From: an uncultured Mucilaginibacter sp.
Lineage (GTDB): Bacteria > Bacteroidota > Bacteroidia > Sphingobacteriales > Sphingobacteriaceae
Direction: 5' to 3'
Length of the DNA stretch: 41,328 nucleotides
Assembly (NCBI GenBank): GCA_903887275.1
Contig: CAISPD010000108.1
Coordinates: forward strand, 1 to 41,328
A program made the translations under genes and the position numbers. Below are positions 26,537 through 34,318 of this stretch, in pieces (the stretch's first letter is position 1; each line of letters starts with the position of its first letter). The notes below the pieces were generated by a model. It was given only the letters and a program-made list of their open reading frames with translations. It was not told the origin of the DNA and searched no databases.

Positions 26537-26914
26537 TCATTTTACCGCTGTCCCGTAAAATTTCAAGCCCATAATGCCGGTCATGATCAGGAGCATAAAC
26601 AAAATTTCGAGCCCGGCGATCTTTTCGTTCAGGATAAAAACCTCCACCAGTTTGATCAATACCAGGGTCATTGCGGTCCACACGGCATAGGCTGTGGCTG
26701 TTGAAACCTGTTTAATAGCCATCGAAAAGAATACGATATTGCCGATACCGAAAAGGATGTAACCCAGAAAAGGCAGCAGGATAGGCAGCCCCTCGGTAAC
26801 CCTATAAAAGTTCGTGAAGCGGAGCGTTTTTAATTCAGCAAAACGCATGTATTTTAAAGAGAAAGTCCAGGCCGACTCAAAAATTGCTGCAATAAAAAGG
26901 TAAATCCAGGCCAA
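26537..26914 (-). CDS. SMR/DMT-type small multidrug transporter (TTG start)
   Basis: 125 aa with four membrane helices. The essential membrane Glu of SMR proteins is in helix 1 (AAIFESAWTFSLKY, Glu13), and helix 3 has AYAVWTAMTLVLIKLVEV, corresponding to the AYAIWSG block of EmrE/SugE. SMR proteins work as antiparallel or paired dimers exporting cations or guanidinium-type compounds. It is slightly longer than usual owing to a polar loop after helix 1 (FAELKTLRFTNFYRVTEG). The start must be the TTG at 26914: an in-frame TAG lies two codons upstream, and the next ATG would delete helix 1. Confidence 0.85.
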   Translation of the reverse strand: MAWIYLFIAAIFESAWTFSLKYMRFAELKTLRFTNFYRVTEGLPILLPFLGYILFGIGNIVFFSMAIKQVSTATAYAVWTAMTLVLIKLVEVFILNEKIAGLEILFMLLIMTGIMGLKFYGTAVK

Positions 26915-26937
26915 TAGCTAAAGGGATTAAATTAAAA

Positions 26938-27900
26938 TCAATCGCAAGATATATAATTTTCTTCTGGCTGTAGTTTATTACCAGGCTGATCGACGTTAGT
27001 TTTTTTCTTGGCGAAGCTTTTACTCAGATATTTCCACTGGCCTATCATCCATTCCAGCAAACGCGGACGCAGGGTATAATACCATGTGAACCAGCGATAC
27101 TTCAACAGTTTCTGCTCGTCAAAACGCTTGACCGAAAAAGCGTGCTGCAGGAAATAATCCTTTGGGTAATCATAGTACAAACCCCAGTTTTCGCGCAGAT
27201 CGCCGGGTTTATTCTCTGGAAAATAAACCGTGCCGAACATATAATCCCACATCGAAAATTTGGTCGCAAAATTGGCATGAAATACTTCGCGGTAATTGGC
27301 ATGGTGCCAAAGATGCAACTCCGGGCTATTCAGAAAATATTTAAGCTTGCCGAACTTGACATTCACATTGGCATGGATGAACATACCAAACATAGCATCC
27401 AGCAAGGCTTTGATCGGTACGATGATTTCGGGGTTAGGGCTTAGAATGATAATGGGCGCAAATTCTATCGTTTGATTGATGATGATCTCTACGATGTGCG
27501 AACGCGAGCCTGCCAGAAAATCAACTTCTTTACCCGAATGGTGAGCTTCATGCGTTCGCCAAAAAAATTTATTGGCGTGCTGGAAGCGATGAAAGAGGTA
27601 GATGTAAAGGTCGTGGGTGAACAGAAAAAACAGCACCTGTTCGGTGATCGTCCAGTTCCTGAACCATTGCAGCCCACTAACATCTACGTGCTGCTGTATG
27701 GGCGCAATGATAAAATCAAATATCAGAATTTTTAAAAAGTAACTTTGGATGATCGTATACCAAACCAGATCAACCCAAAAACCATCCCTGAAAAAAGGCA
27801 GACCTTTACGATAGGGCGAGATCCGTTCCCAGGCAATTATGAATGCAATCCAGGAGAACAGGATGATGGTTGTTATGGTTACTAATTTCGATTGATCCAT
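26938..27900 (-). CDS. Sterol desaturase / fatty acid hydroxylase family membrane di-iron protein
   Basis: 320 aa integral membrane protein with the eight-histidine pattern of this family: His96 and His104 (HDLYIYLFH), His108, His117/His120/His121 (THEAHHS), His176 and His196/His199/His200 (LHLWHH). These bind a non-heme di-iron centre that hydroxylates or desaturates lipid chains with O2. Candidate substrates in Bacteroidota are ornithine or other aminolipids, sphingolipids and carotenoids; the sequence does not choose between them. It is a single gene separated from the downstream operon by an inverted repeat. Confidence 0.9.
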   Translation of the reverse strand: MDQSKLVTITTIILFSWIAFIIAWERISPYRKGLPFFRDGFWVDLVWYTIIQSYFLKILIFDFIIAPIQQHVDVSGLQWFRNWTITEQVLFFLFTHDLYIYLFHRFQHANKFFWRTHEAHHSGKEVDFLAGSRSHIVEIIINQTIEFAPIIILSPNPEIIVPIKALLDAMFGMFIHANVNVKFGKLKYFLNSPELHLWHHANYREVFHANFATKFSMWDYMFGTVYFPENKPGDLRENWGLYYDYPKDYFLQHAFSVKRFDEQKLLKYRWFTWYYTLRPRLLEWMIGQWKYLSKSFAKKKTNVDQPGNKLQPEENYISCD

Positions 27901-27916
27901 TTTTTGTTAGTCTGGA

Positions 27917-28066
27917 GTCTTAAGTCCTGAGCCTTAAGTCGCTCCCGTTATTTGTATAAATTAACCGGCAAATTTACTGTAGACACTGCCAAAAAGAGCC
28001 ACCAGGTTGCGCCACGCTAGTTTTTTGACAATACCCTGATCCGACTCAAGACTCAGTACTCAAGAC
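27917..28066. repeat. Inverted repeat of the GAGTCTTAAGTC family
   Basis: Arms 27917-27941 and 28042-28066 are reverse complements at 21 of 25 positions and consist of GTCTTAAGTC/GTCTTGAGTC units. The 100-nt core has no reading frame of note. The right arm touches the stop codon of the NeuB fusion gene and encodes part of its C-terminus. It is the same family as the repeat at the tag start. Confidence 0.75.
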
Positions 28067-29491
28067 TTAAGACTTATACTCCGGGCTGATATTAACCCGC
28101 AGCCTTTTCATTGGACCAAGTTCCGACTCGTAAACTTTTTTGATACCATCACCTGCGGCGATCTCTACATCGCGGATATCCCGTACCAGGCGTGCCAGAC
28201 CCTGCGGTTCAACAGAAGCGGCATGGTCAGAACCCCACATGGCCCTATCAAGGGTAAAGTGCCTTTCAACAAATGTAGCACCCAGGGTTACCGCTGCTAC
28301 GGTTGTAGCCAAACCCGTTTCGTGGCCTGAATAACCAATTGGTACACCAGGATATTTCTTTGCCAGTGTATTGATCATGCGCAGGTTCAGTTCTTCCGGC
28401 TTGCAAGGGTAGGCAGAAGTTGAATGGGCAATGAACAACGGATATTCTGGATCGAATTTCTTAACCAGATCAACAGCATCTTCGATCTCCTTATAGGTCG
28501 ACATACCGGTTGAAAGCATCAGAGGTTTTCCGGTAAACAATATACGTTTGATCAAAGGGAAGTCGGTAAGCGAAGCTGATGCTAACTTATACAAAGGCGT
28601 ATCAAACTGTTCCATAAAGTTTACAGCTTCCACATCCCAGGTTGATACGAACCAGTCTATACCGAGCTCGCGGCAATACTGGTCGATAGCAGCATATTCT
28701 ACTACGCCAAATTCCGTTTTGCGCTTATAGTCGATATAGCTCATGCGACCCCAGGGAGTATCACGCATAATTTCCCATTGGTCTTTGGGTACACAGATCT
28801 CTGGTGTGCGTTTCTGAAATTTCACAGCACTTGCTTTAGCAGCAACCGCCTCGTCGATCAACTTTTTAGCGATCTCGAGTGATCCATTATGGTTGATGCC
28901 TATCTCGGCGATGATATAACAAGGCTCACCGGGCCCAATGCGCTGTCCGCTGCTTAGTTTATATGTTTTGCTGATCGATTGAAACTGCGATTCTTTGCGA
29001 TTGGCATCGATCAATAATTCAGCCAGCTCGCGGAATGCACCTTCGCCACCTTTTGCCTGGCAAACATAGTCTACTTGTTCTTTTACGAAAGAAAGTGCAT
29101 CTGCCGGTGCAGCAGTAAAGCCTACCAGTTCCATGATCTGCTGGTCATTACAATCGTCGCCGATATAGGCTACTTCACTTGCATTTAGTTTCAATCGTTC
29201 CAAAATATCTTTCAGGATCGCAGGTTTGTCTTTTGCGCCCAAATGAAGCTCGGTAACTTTAAGTTTTTCGGCTCTTTTGGAAACTGATGGCGATAATTCT
29301 CCGGTAATTATACCGGTATCGATTCCCGCCAGATTTCGCAAACGTTCAACGGCCATGCCATCGCGAATATTAAATTTTTTAAGTTCTTCACCCGATGCAC
29401 CGTAATACACACCTGCATCCGTTAATACACCGTCGCAATCTGTCAGCACCAGCTTGATGCCCGATAGTTTTTGCAGTAACTGTGTTCCCAT
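28067..29491 (-). CDS. HAD phosphatase-NeuB fusion: nonulosonic acid synthase
   Basis: 474 aa, two enzymes in one chain. Residues 1-165 are a KdsC-like HAD phosphatase (catalytic DCDGVLTD with Asp18/Asp20; GDDCND at 111-116). Residues 185-465 are a NeuB-type synthase that condenses PEP with an aldose: IIAEIGINHNG (193-203), SAVKFQKRTPE (221-231), STGMSTYKEIE, FIAHSTSAYP, GYSGHETG and VERHFTLDR. The C-terminal SAF (antifreeze-like) domain of canonical NeuB is absent; the chain stops at MKRLRVNISPEYKS. Fusion to a phosphatase suggests a phosphorylated intermediate, as in the KDN-9-phosphate route. It is the last gene of a seven-gene operon, and its stop codon lies in a repeat. Confidence 0.9.
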   Translation of the reverse strand: MGTQLLQKLSGIKLVLTDCDGVLTDAGVYYGASGEELKKFNIRDGMAVERLRNLAGIDTGIITGELSPSVSKRAEKLKVTELHLGAKDKPAILKDILERLKLNASEVAYIGDDCNDQQIMELVGFTAAPADALSFVKEQVDYVCQAKGGEGAFRELAELLIDANRKESQFQSISKTYKLSSGQRIGPGEPCYIIAEIGINHNGSLEIAKKLIDEAVAAKASAVKFQKRTPEICVPKDQWEIMRDTPWGRMSYIDYKRKTEFGVVEYAAIDQYCRELGIDWFVSTWDVEAVNFMEQFDTPLYKLASASLTDFPLIKRILFTGKPLMLSTGMSTYKEIEDAVDLVKKFDPEYPLFIAHSTSAYPCKPEELNLRMINTLAKKYPGVPIGYSGHETGLATTVAAVTLGATFVERHFTLDRAMWGSDHAASVEPQGLARLVRDIRDVEIAAGDGIKKVYESELGPMKRLRVNISPEYKS

Positions 29492-29514
29492 ATCCCCTGT
29501 TTTGTTAATTGGTT

Positions 29515-30318
29515 TTAAACTGCTGTCCAGCCGCCATCCACTACCAGATTGGCGCCTGTCATGTAAGCTGAGGCTTCACTGGCTAAAAATATCAGTGCTC
29601 CCTGGTAGTCGGAAGCCTGTGCCATGCGCCCCAGCAATGTTTTTGCTGAATAGTTTTGTATAAAAAATTCGTCCTGGCTGTTTTCTACACCGCCCGGAGA
29701 AAGTGTGTTTACCCTAACTCCTTTATTCCCCCAATAGGCAGCAAGAAAGCGTGTAAAGTTGATCACAGCGCCTTTGGTGACCGGGTAAACTGCTGATTTG
29801 AAAAAAGTTTGGTTGCCGTCTTTGTCGCGATAAATGCTTTGATCAGGACCAACGATACCGTAGGTTGAAGCCAGATTAATGATGCTTCCGCTACCTTTTT
29901 CTGCCATTACGGTACCAAACACCTGCGACGCCAGAAAAACCCCGGTAACATTTACATCCAATGATTTGCGGAACGAACTCAAAGGGTAATGTTCAAATGC
30001 CGATTGTTCTTTGGCCAGCTCCGGGTTTTCGAACATGTCGTTGATGGCGGCGTTATTAACCAAAATATCAATAGAACCATATTTGGCCAGTATCTTGTCC
30101 CGAGCAGCTTTGAGCGATGCTTCGTCGGTTACGTCAACTGCAACTCCTAAATGTTTGTCGCCTAAGCTCGCAGCAAACGCTGTACAGGCGGCTTCATTGA
30201 TATCGGCAACCACTACGTTAGCACCAGCCTGAGCCAATGCCTCGCAATGTTTCCTGCCGATCAGCCCCACGGCACCGGTTACGATCGCTGTTTTATTGTC
30301 TAACGAAAACAGTTTCAT
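29515..30318 (-). CDS. SDR oxidoreductase, PtmA-like
   Basis: 267 aa classical short-chain dehydrogenase. NAD(P)-binding TGAVGLIGRKH near residue 14, DVTD at 62-65, NNAA at 87-90, catalytic Ser in LASTYGIVGPDQSIY and YPVTK as the YxxxK motif. The segment STYGIVGPDQSIY resembles PtmA-type SDRs found in legionaminic-acid gene clusters. It probably oxidises, reduces or epimerises a sugar intermediate or CMP-sugar of this operon. Its ATG overlaps the aminotransferase stop by 1 nt (TGATG), and the NeuB fusion gene follows after 23 nt. Confidence 0.88.
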   Translation of the reverse strand: MKLFSLDNKTAIVTGAVGLIGRKHCEALAQAGANVVVADINEAACTAFAASLGDKHLGVAVDVTDEASLKAARDKILAKYGSIDILVNNAAINDMFENPELAKEQSAFEHYPLSSFRKSLDVNVTGVFLASQVFGTVMAEKGSGSIINLASTYGIVGPDQSIYRDKDGNQTFFKSAVYPVTKGAVINFTRFLAAYWGNKGVRVNTLSPGGVENSQDEFFIQNYSAKTLLGRMAQASDYQGALIFLASEASAYMTGANLVVDGGWTAV

Positions 30319-31655
30319 CAGGCGGTCTTCGGTTTGATATTGTAATTGCTCACTTTACGGAAAACAGCTTCCAGTACTTCACCTTTCAGGTATTGTTTTA
30401 CGTTACCGCTTTCGACAGCTTGTTTTAATATCGGCAATACCTCGCGGTAAACCGAAAGTGTATAAGCTATATCCTCATCACTGTGGCTGAAGCACATATT
30501 GTGGAAACCGGCCCAAAGCACACCGCGTTTGATCATTTCCTGTTGTAAAAGTGCTTTTACTTCCAGTCCGTTACCGGCTTCGGGAGTAAAGGTTACCATG
30601 GAGCGGCAATTGTAGCCTATACAACGGGTATAAATATCGGTACCGGTTTCAATGGCTATCTGGTTGTAGCCGTCTTTCAACAGGGCGCCTTTTTCATCGA
30701 GGTATTTCGGCACATTTTTATCCCTAAGTTCGTTGATGGTAGCTACCGTAGCTGCCAGGGATAAAGCCTCGCCACCAAAAGTAGTATAGCTAAATACGGT
30801 TGAATTGAGCGCTTCCATCACATCGGCTCTGCCGGTGAGGAATGCGATTGGCATACCATTGGCACATGCTTTTGAATATACTGCCAAATCGGGCTTTACA
30901 TCGAAGTATTCCTGCGCACCACCCAGAGCTATGCGGAAGCCGGTCCACATCTCATCAAATATGAGTAGCGTACCGTTTTCGCGGCAAACTTCGGCCAATT
31001 GTTTCAGGAATCCGGGTTTTGGTGCTTCAAAAATAAATGGCTCGAGGATCAAAGCAGCAACAGTATCATCCAGTGCCGCTTTAATAGCGTCGATATCATT
31101 ATACTCGAAAGTGTAGGTCATGTTTTGGATGGCCTCAGGGATACCAGCATTCCGACTGGTGATACCAATATACCAATCGTGCCAGCCATGATAACCACAG
31201 CAAAATATTTTATCGCGACCGGTAAAGGCGCGTGATACACGTATAGCTGCCGAGCATACGTCAGCACCTGTTTTAGCTATTTTAACCGCCTCCGCATTCG
31301 GGATGATCTCTTGGAGCATTTCAGACACCACAACTTCCAGCGGATGCATCAGCGAAAAGGTGATGCCATCTTCCAGTTGTTTTTTGATCGCTTCGTCAAC
31401 CGCAGGATAGCAATAACCTAAGGAGATTGGTCCGATTGCGGCATTGAAATCAATATATTCATTACCATCCACATCCCATACGTGCGAACCTTTGGCCCGT
31501 TGCAGGTATTTTGGCGCAACCCCTTTTGTAAATTGACCCGGGCCTTTCGCCAGGGTTTGGGTAACCGGTTTCTGCACTTTAAGTGCACGGGCGTACCACT
31601 CGTCTGATATGGTGATATCAGGGTAGCTATCGTTAAATTTTACGGTGTTTGGCAT
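30318..31655 (-). CDS. Class III PLP aminotransferase, glutamate-1-semialdehyde aminomutase-like
   Basis: About 445 aa from the ATG at 31655; an in-frame TTG three codons upstream is less likely. PLP-binding features: GADVCSAAIRVSRAFTGRDKIFCCGYHGWHDWY, LIFDEMWTGFR with the conserved Asp, and the Schiff-base Lys in YSKACANGMPIAFLTGR. The fold is that of HemL, but no heme genes are near and the operon is sugar-related. It likely aminates a keto-sugar or moves an amino group within one. HemL-like enzymes appear repeatedly in surface-glycan clusters. Confidence 0.88.
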   Translation of the reverse strand: MPNTVKFNDSYPDITISDEWYARALKVQKPVTQTLAKGPGQFTKGVAPKYLQRAKGSHVWDVDGNEYIDFNAAIGPISLGYCYPAVDEAIKKQLEDGITFSLMHPLEVVVSEMLQEIIPNAEAVKIAKTGADVCSAAIRVSRAFTGRDKIFCCGYHGWHDWYIGITSRNAGIPEAIQNMTYTFEYNDIDAIKAALDDTVAALILEPFIFEAPKPGFLKQLAEVCRENGTLLIFDEMWTGFRIALGGAQEYFDVKPDLAVYSKACANGMPIAFLTGRADVMEALNSTVFSYTTFGGEALSLAATVATINELRDKNVPKYLDEKGALLKDGYNQIAIETGTDIYTRCIGYNCRSMVTFTPEAGNGLEVKALLQQEMIKRGVLWAGFHNMCFSHSDEDIAYTLSVYREVLPILKQAVESGNVKQYLKGEVLEAVFRKVSNYNIKPKTA

Positions 31656-31667
31656 TTTAATCAATAA

Positions 31668-32603
31668 TTATTCAGAAAATTCCTGTGCAGCTATAGTAGC
31701 TTGTACAGCTTTGGTGTTATAACCTAATATCTTTTCGGCGATCTGTTTGCCGGTGAAACCCTCATGTTCCAATACTTTTGGTAGCAGTGAAGGTTTGAAC
31801 CATTTTTCATTCAGTGCCAGGGGCAATACTTTGGCACTGGCCTGGTGTTTAAGCAAAACTTCAGCAATAATACTGTACAGTCCGCCAGTTAAAAAATGAT
31901 CTTCGACAGAAACCACCAAATTGCATTTAGCCGCATTCAGAATGGCTTGCTCGTCTACTGGTTTCAGGCTGCGCATATTGACAAAGCCTACCGACAAACC
32001 TTCGGCCTGCAATATCTTAACCGCTTCCAGAACCTGCTCGAAAAGTAAGCCATAGGTGAGTATCGTAACATCATTGCCTTCAGATATTACCTCGGCTTTG
32101 CCGAATTCAAAGGGCGAATGTTCGTATTCAGTTTTACGGGTATTGATGCGAACGTATGATGGGGAAGGGTAATTCCATATCTGTGGCAGCATTTTCAACA
32201 GATCGTCTTCATCAGCCGGCGCAAAAACAGTCATATTCGGTATACCACGCATCAAGGAAATATCCTCAATTGCCTGGTGCGTAGGCCCGTTGCCATCAGA
32301 CAGAAATCCGGGTATAAAACTGCTGAGTTTAACAGGCAGGTTTGGTATCCCGGCATCGGTACGCACAAATTCGAAAGCACGCATCGTAAGGAAGGATGCC
32401 AGCGCATGTACAACAGGTATTCTGCCCCTTAAAGCCAGGCCGGCGGCGGCACCTATCATAGTTTGCTCCGTGATGCCGGTATCAATAAACCGATTGCCCA
32501 GGTGAGCGTATATATTACGTACAAGCGCACGGTTCTCGGCGGTCATTACCACAAAGCGGTCGTCTGCAAGAGCTTCCTGAGTTAGTAATTCTTCGTAGGT
32601 CAT
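31668..32603 (-). CDS. Transketolase-like C-terminal subunit
   Basis: 311 aa, corresponding to the pyrimidine-binding and C-terminal domains of transketolase. The ThDP-activating glutamate lies in FIDTGITEQTMIGAAAGLALRG (about residue 43). DAGIPNLPVKLSSFIPGFLSDGNGPTHQAIEDISLMRGIPNMTVFAPADE is typical of split transketolases. It works only with the N-terminal subunit encoded 1 nt upstream. It transfers two-carbon ketol units between sugars. In this operon it may build or remodel the aldose used by the NeuB fusion; that role is inferred. Confidence 0.92.
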   Translation of the reverse strand: MTYEELLTQEALADDRFVVMTAENRALVRNIYAHLGNRFIDTGITEQTMIGAAAGLALRGRIPVVHALASFLTMRAFEFVRTDAGIPNLPVKLSSFIPGFLSDGNGPTHQAIEDISLMRGIPNMTVFAPADEDDLLKMLPQIWNYPSPSYVRINTRKTEYEHSPFEFGKAEVISEGNDVTILTYGLLFEQVLEAVKILQAEGLSVGFVNMRSLKPVDEQAILNAAKCNLVVSVEDHFLTGGLYSIIAEVLLKHQASAKVLPLALNEKWFKPSLLPKVLEHEGFTGKQIAEKILGYNTKAVQATIAAQEFSE

Positions 32604-32604
32604 T

Positions 32605-33474
32605 TTATCTTACTACTAAAGTTTCGGATGTTAATTGGGTTTGGTGCTCGCCGTGCAATTCCCTGAGCAGGCTTTCGATCTCTGGAGCTGTAAAATTACA
32701 GAACCAACGGTCGGCATGGCGTTCAATGCTTGGCAAACCTCTGCCACGTATGGTATCGGCTATAACCACATTTACCTTGCCCGGCTGAAAGGGGTAAGCC
32801 GAAAAAGCTTCGTGCAAAGCATCAAAATCATGACCATCGATACGTTTAACAGCTGCACCAAATGCTGCAAATTTATCGTGAAGCGGTTCAAGCGGAATCA
32901 GGTCCTCGGTAGGCATATTGGCCTGAAACTGGTTACGATCAACCACAAAGATCAGGTTATCCAATTTATAGGCATTAGCTACCAGCATGGCTTCCCAACA
33001 GGTTCCTTCATTTAACTCACCATCGCCCAAAATACATACAACACGATTTTTACCCCCGCGAATCTTTATATCAAGCGCTACACCAATGGCTACCGAAGGC
33101 AAATGGCCCAGCGAACCTGAATGAAATTCGATACCCGGAATTTTGGTGTTAGGGTGCCAGTAAATATGATCGTCGATAGATAAATGATTCTTTAAACGTT
33201 CGCTCTCCATTAAGCCCAACTCTGCAAAGGTCCCGTAAAGCGCAGGCACATCATGCCCTTTTGAAAGGAAAAGATAATCGCGGTTGGGGTCGTCAAGATT
33301 ACCGTTATTGACATTGAGCCATTCCGAATAAAGGTAAAGTATAAGGTCGGCGGCAGAGAGTGAAGCGCCAACAAAGCAGCCACCGTCAGTAGCCATGCGG
33401 ATGATATGTTCACGCACTTTTAATGCAGTTGCCTGTAACTGCTGTTTATCTATAGCGGTTGTTTGGGTACTCAT
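32605..33474 (-). CDS. Transketolase-like N-terminal subunit (ThDP-binding)
   Basis: 289 aa, the N-terminal pyrophosphate-binding half of transketolase. The ThDP motif is GDGELNEGTCWEAMLVANAYKLDN...NQFQ (GDG followed by N about 30 residues on). His in SKGHDVPALYGTFAELG is the conserved catalytic-site histidine region. The genes for the two halves are adjacent with 1 nt between them, so they form one heteromeric enzyme. Housekeeping transketolase is normally a single chain of about 660 aa, so this pair is probably a pathway-specific version. Confidence 0.92.
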   Translation of the reverse strand: MSTQTTAIDKQQLQATALKVREHIIRMATDGGCFVGASLSAADLILYLYSEWLNVNNGNLDDPNRDYLFLSKGHDVPALYGTFAELGLMESERLKNHLSIDDHIYWHPNTKIPGIEFHSGSLGHLPSVAIGVALDIKIRGGKNRVVCILGDGELNEGTCWEAMLVANAYKLDNLIFVVDRNQFQANMPTEDLIPLEPLHDKFAAFGAAVKRIDGHDFDALHEAFSAYPFQPGKVNVVIADTIRGRGLPSIERHADRWFCNFTAPEIESLLRELHGEHQTQLTSETLVVR

Positions 33475-33490
33475 TTTTTTTTAATCGTTT

Positions 33491-34300
33491 TCAGCCAGTG
33501 ATCGTTTTAGTTTGATCGGCTGATATTGTTTTTAGTTCGTCGAGGTGGTTGCGGTACCAGTTAACGCCAGAATATCCGGCATTTATTTCATAAATATCGG
33601 GTCTTTCTTCCAGCAATTGCAAGATATCCCCGCAAGAAAAATCAGGCTTTATCGGATAAAGATGTTCGTATACAGTTTTGATAAATTCGTAATCAGCCGG
33701 GTAGTCGATCGTAAACCTGTGCGACATCGAATAATCCTTCCCCGTTTCCCAAACCACGTTTGCGATCCTGAATTTTTCCGGATTTTCCCAGATATAGGGT
33801 GTAGTATGTTCCAGTTCCAATTTACGTGTTGCTTCCAGCCAAACTTTGCTGATGCAATCCATTGTCATGATCTCAACATCATTGCCATCTGGGAAAGTAG
33901 CAGGGTGCAGGTTGCTTACAAAATCGTATTCGCCTTCATGTGCCTCATAAAAGTCAAGTACCTGATCAACAATACGTGGATCGATCAGCGGGCAATCAGA
34001 AGGTATTTTTAGTACGATATCTGCATTGTATAATTTAGCTACCTGATAATGCCGGTCGAGCAGGTTATTCAAATCGCCACAAAAACAAGGGATGCCAATA
34101 CGCTCCGCTTCACGTTCAATAAGCCCGCCTTTTTCTTCTTCAGGTATTGCAATAACCAGTTGTGCCTTATGCCTGATCATTTGCAGGCGCTCCATCATCC
34201 GGTATAGCAAACTTTCGCCAAGTATGGGAAGCATTACTTTACCGGGCAAGCGACTCGAGGTCATCCGGGCTTGTACAACTATAACTATATTAGCTGGCAT
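33491..34300 (-). CDS. SpsF-like cytidylyltransferase (CMP-sugar activation)
   Basis: 269 aa with the nucleotidyltransferase start VIVVQARMTSSRLPGKVMLPILGE, in which the conserved arginine and lysine bind CTP phosphates. VLKIPSDCPLIDPRIVDQVLD carries the metal-binding Asp (SDCPL), and DFVSNLHPATFPDGNDVEIM is typical of SpsF-type CMP-acyl-sugar transferases (B. subtilis spore-coat cluster). It would charge the acidic sugar made by the NeuB fusion as the CMP derivative for transfer. It lies between the transferase-like gene (18 nt) and the transketolase (16 nt). Confidence 0.9.
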   Translation of the reverse strand: MPANIVIVVQARMTSSRLPGKVMLPILGESLLYRMMERLQMIRHKAQLVIAIPEEEKGGLIEREAERIGIPCFCGDLNNLLDRHYQVAKLYNADIVLKIPSDCPLIDPRIVDQVLDFYEAHEGEYDFVSNLHPATFPDGNDVEIMTMDCISKVWLEATRKLELEHTTPYIWENPEKFRIANVVWETGKDYSMSHRFTIDYPADYEFIKTVYEHLYPIKPDFSCGDILQLLEERPDIYEINAGYSGVNWYRNHLDELKTISADQTKTITG

Positions 34301-34318
34301 AAATTTGCATTGCGCATA

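Noticed and set aside
30318..31655. The HemL-like aminotransferase as a true heme-pathway hemL gene.
   Set aside because: It is embedded with sub-30-nt spacing in a sugar operon with NeuB and CMP-transferase genes and no other heme genes; a glycan role is more likely.
31668..33474. The split transketolase as the housekeeping pentose-phosphate enzyme or a DXP synthase.
   Set aside because: Split N/C genes inside a nonulosonic operon, and transketolase-type rather than DXS-type motifs, favour a pathway-specific enzyme; this cannot be fully settled without the rest of the genome.
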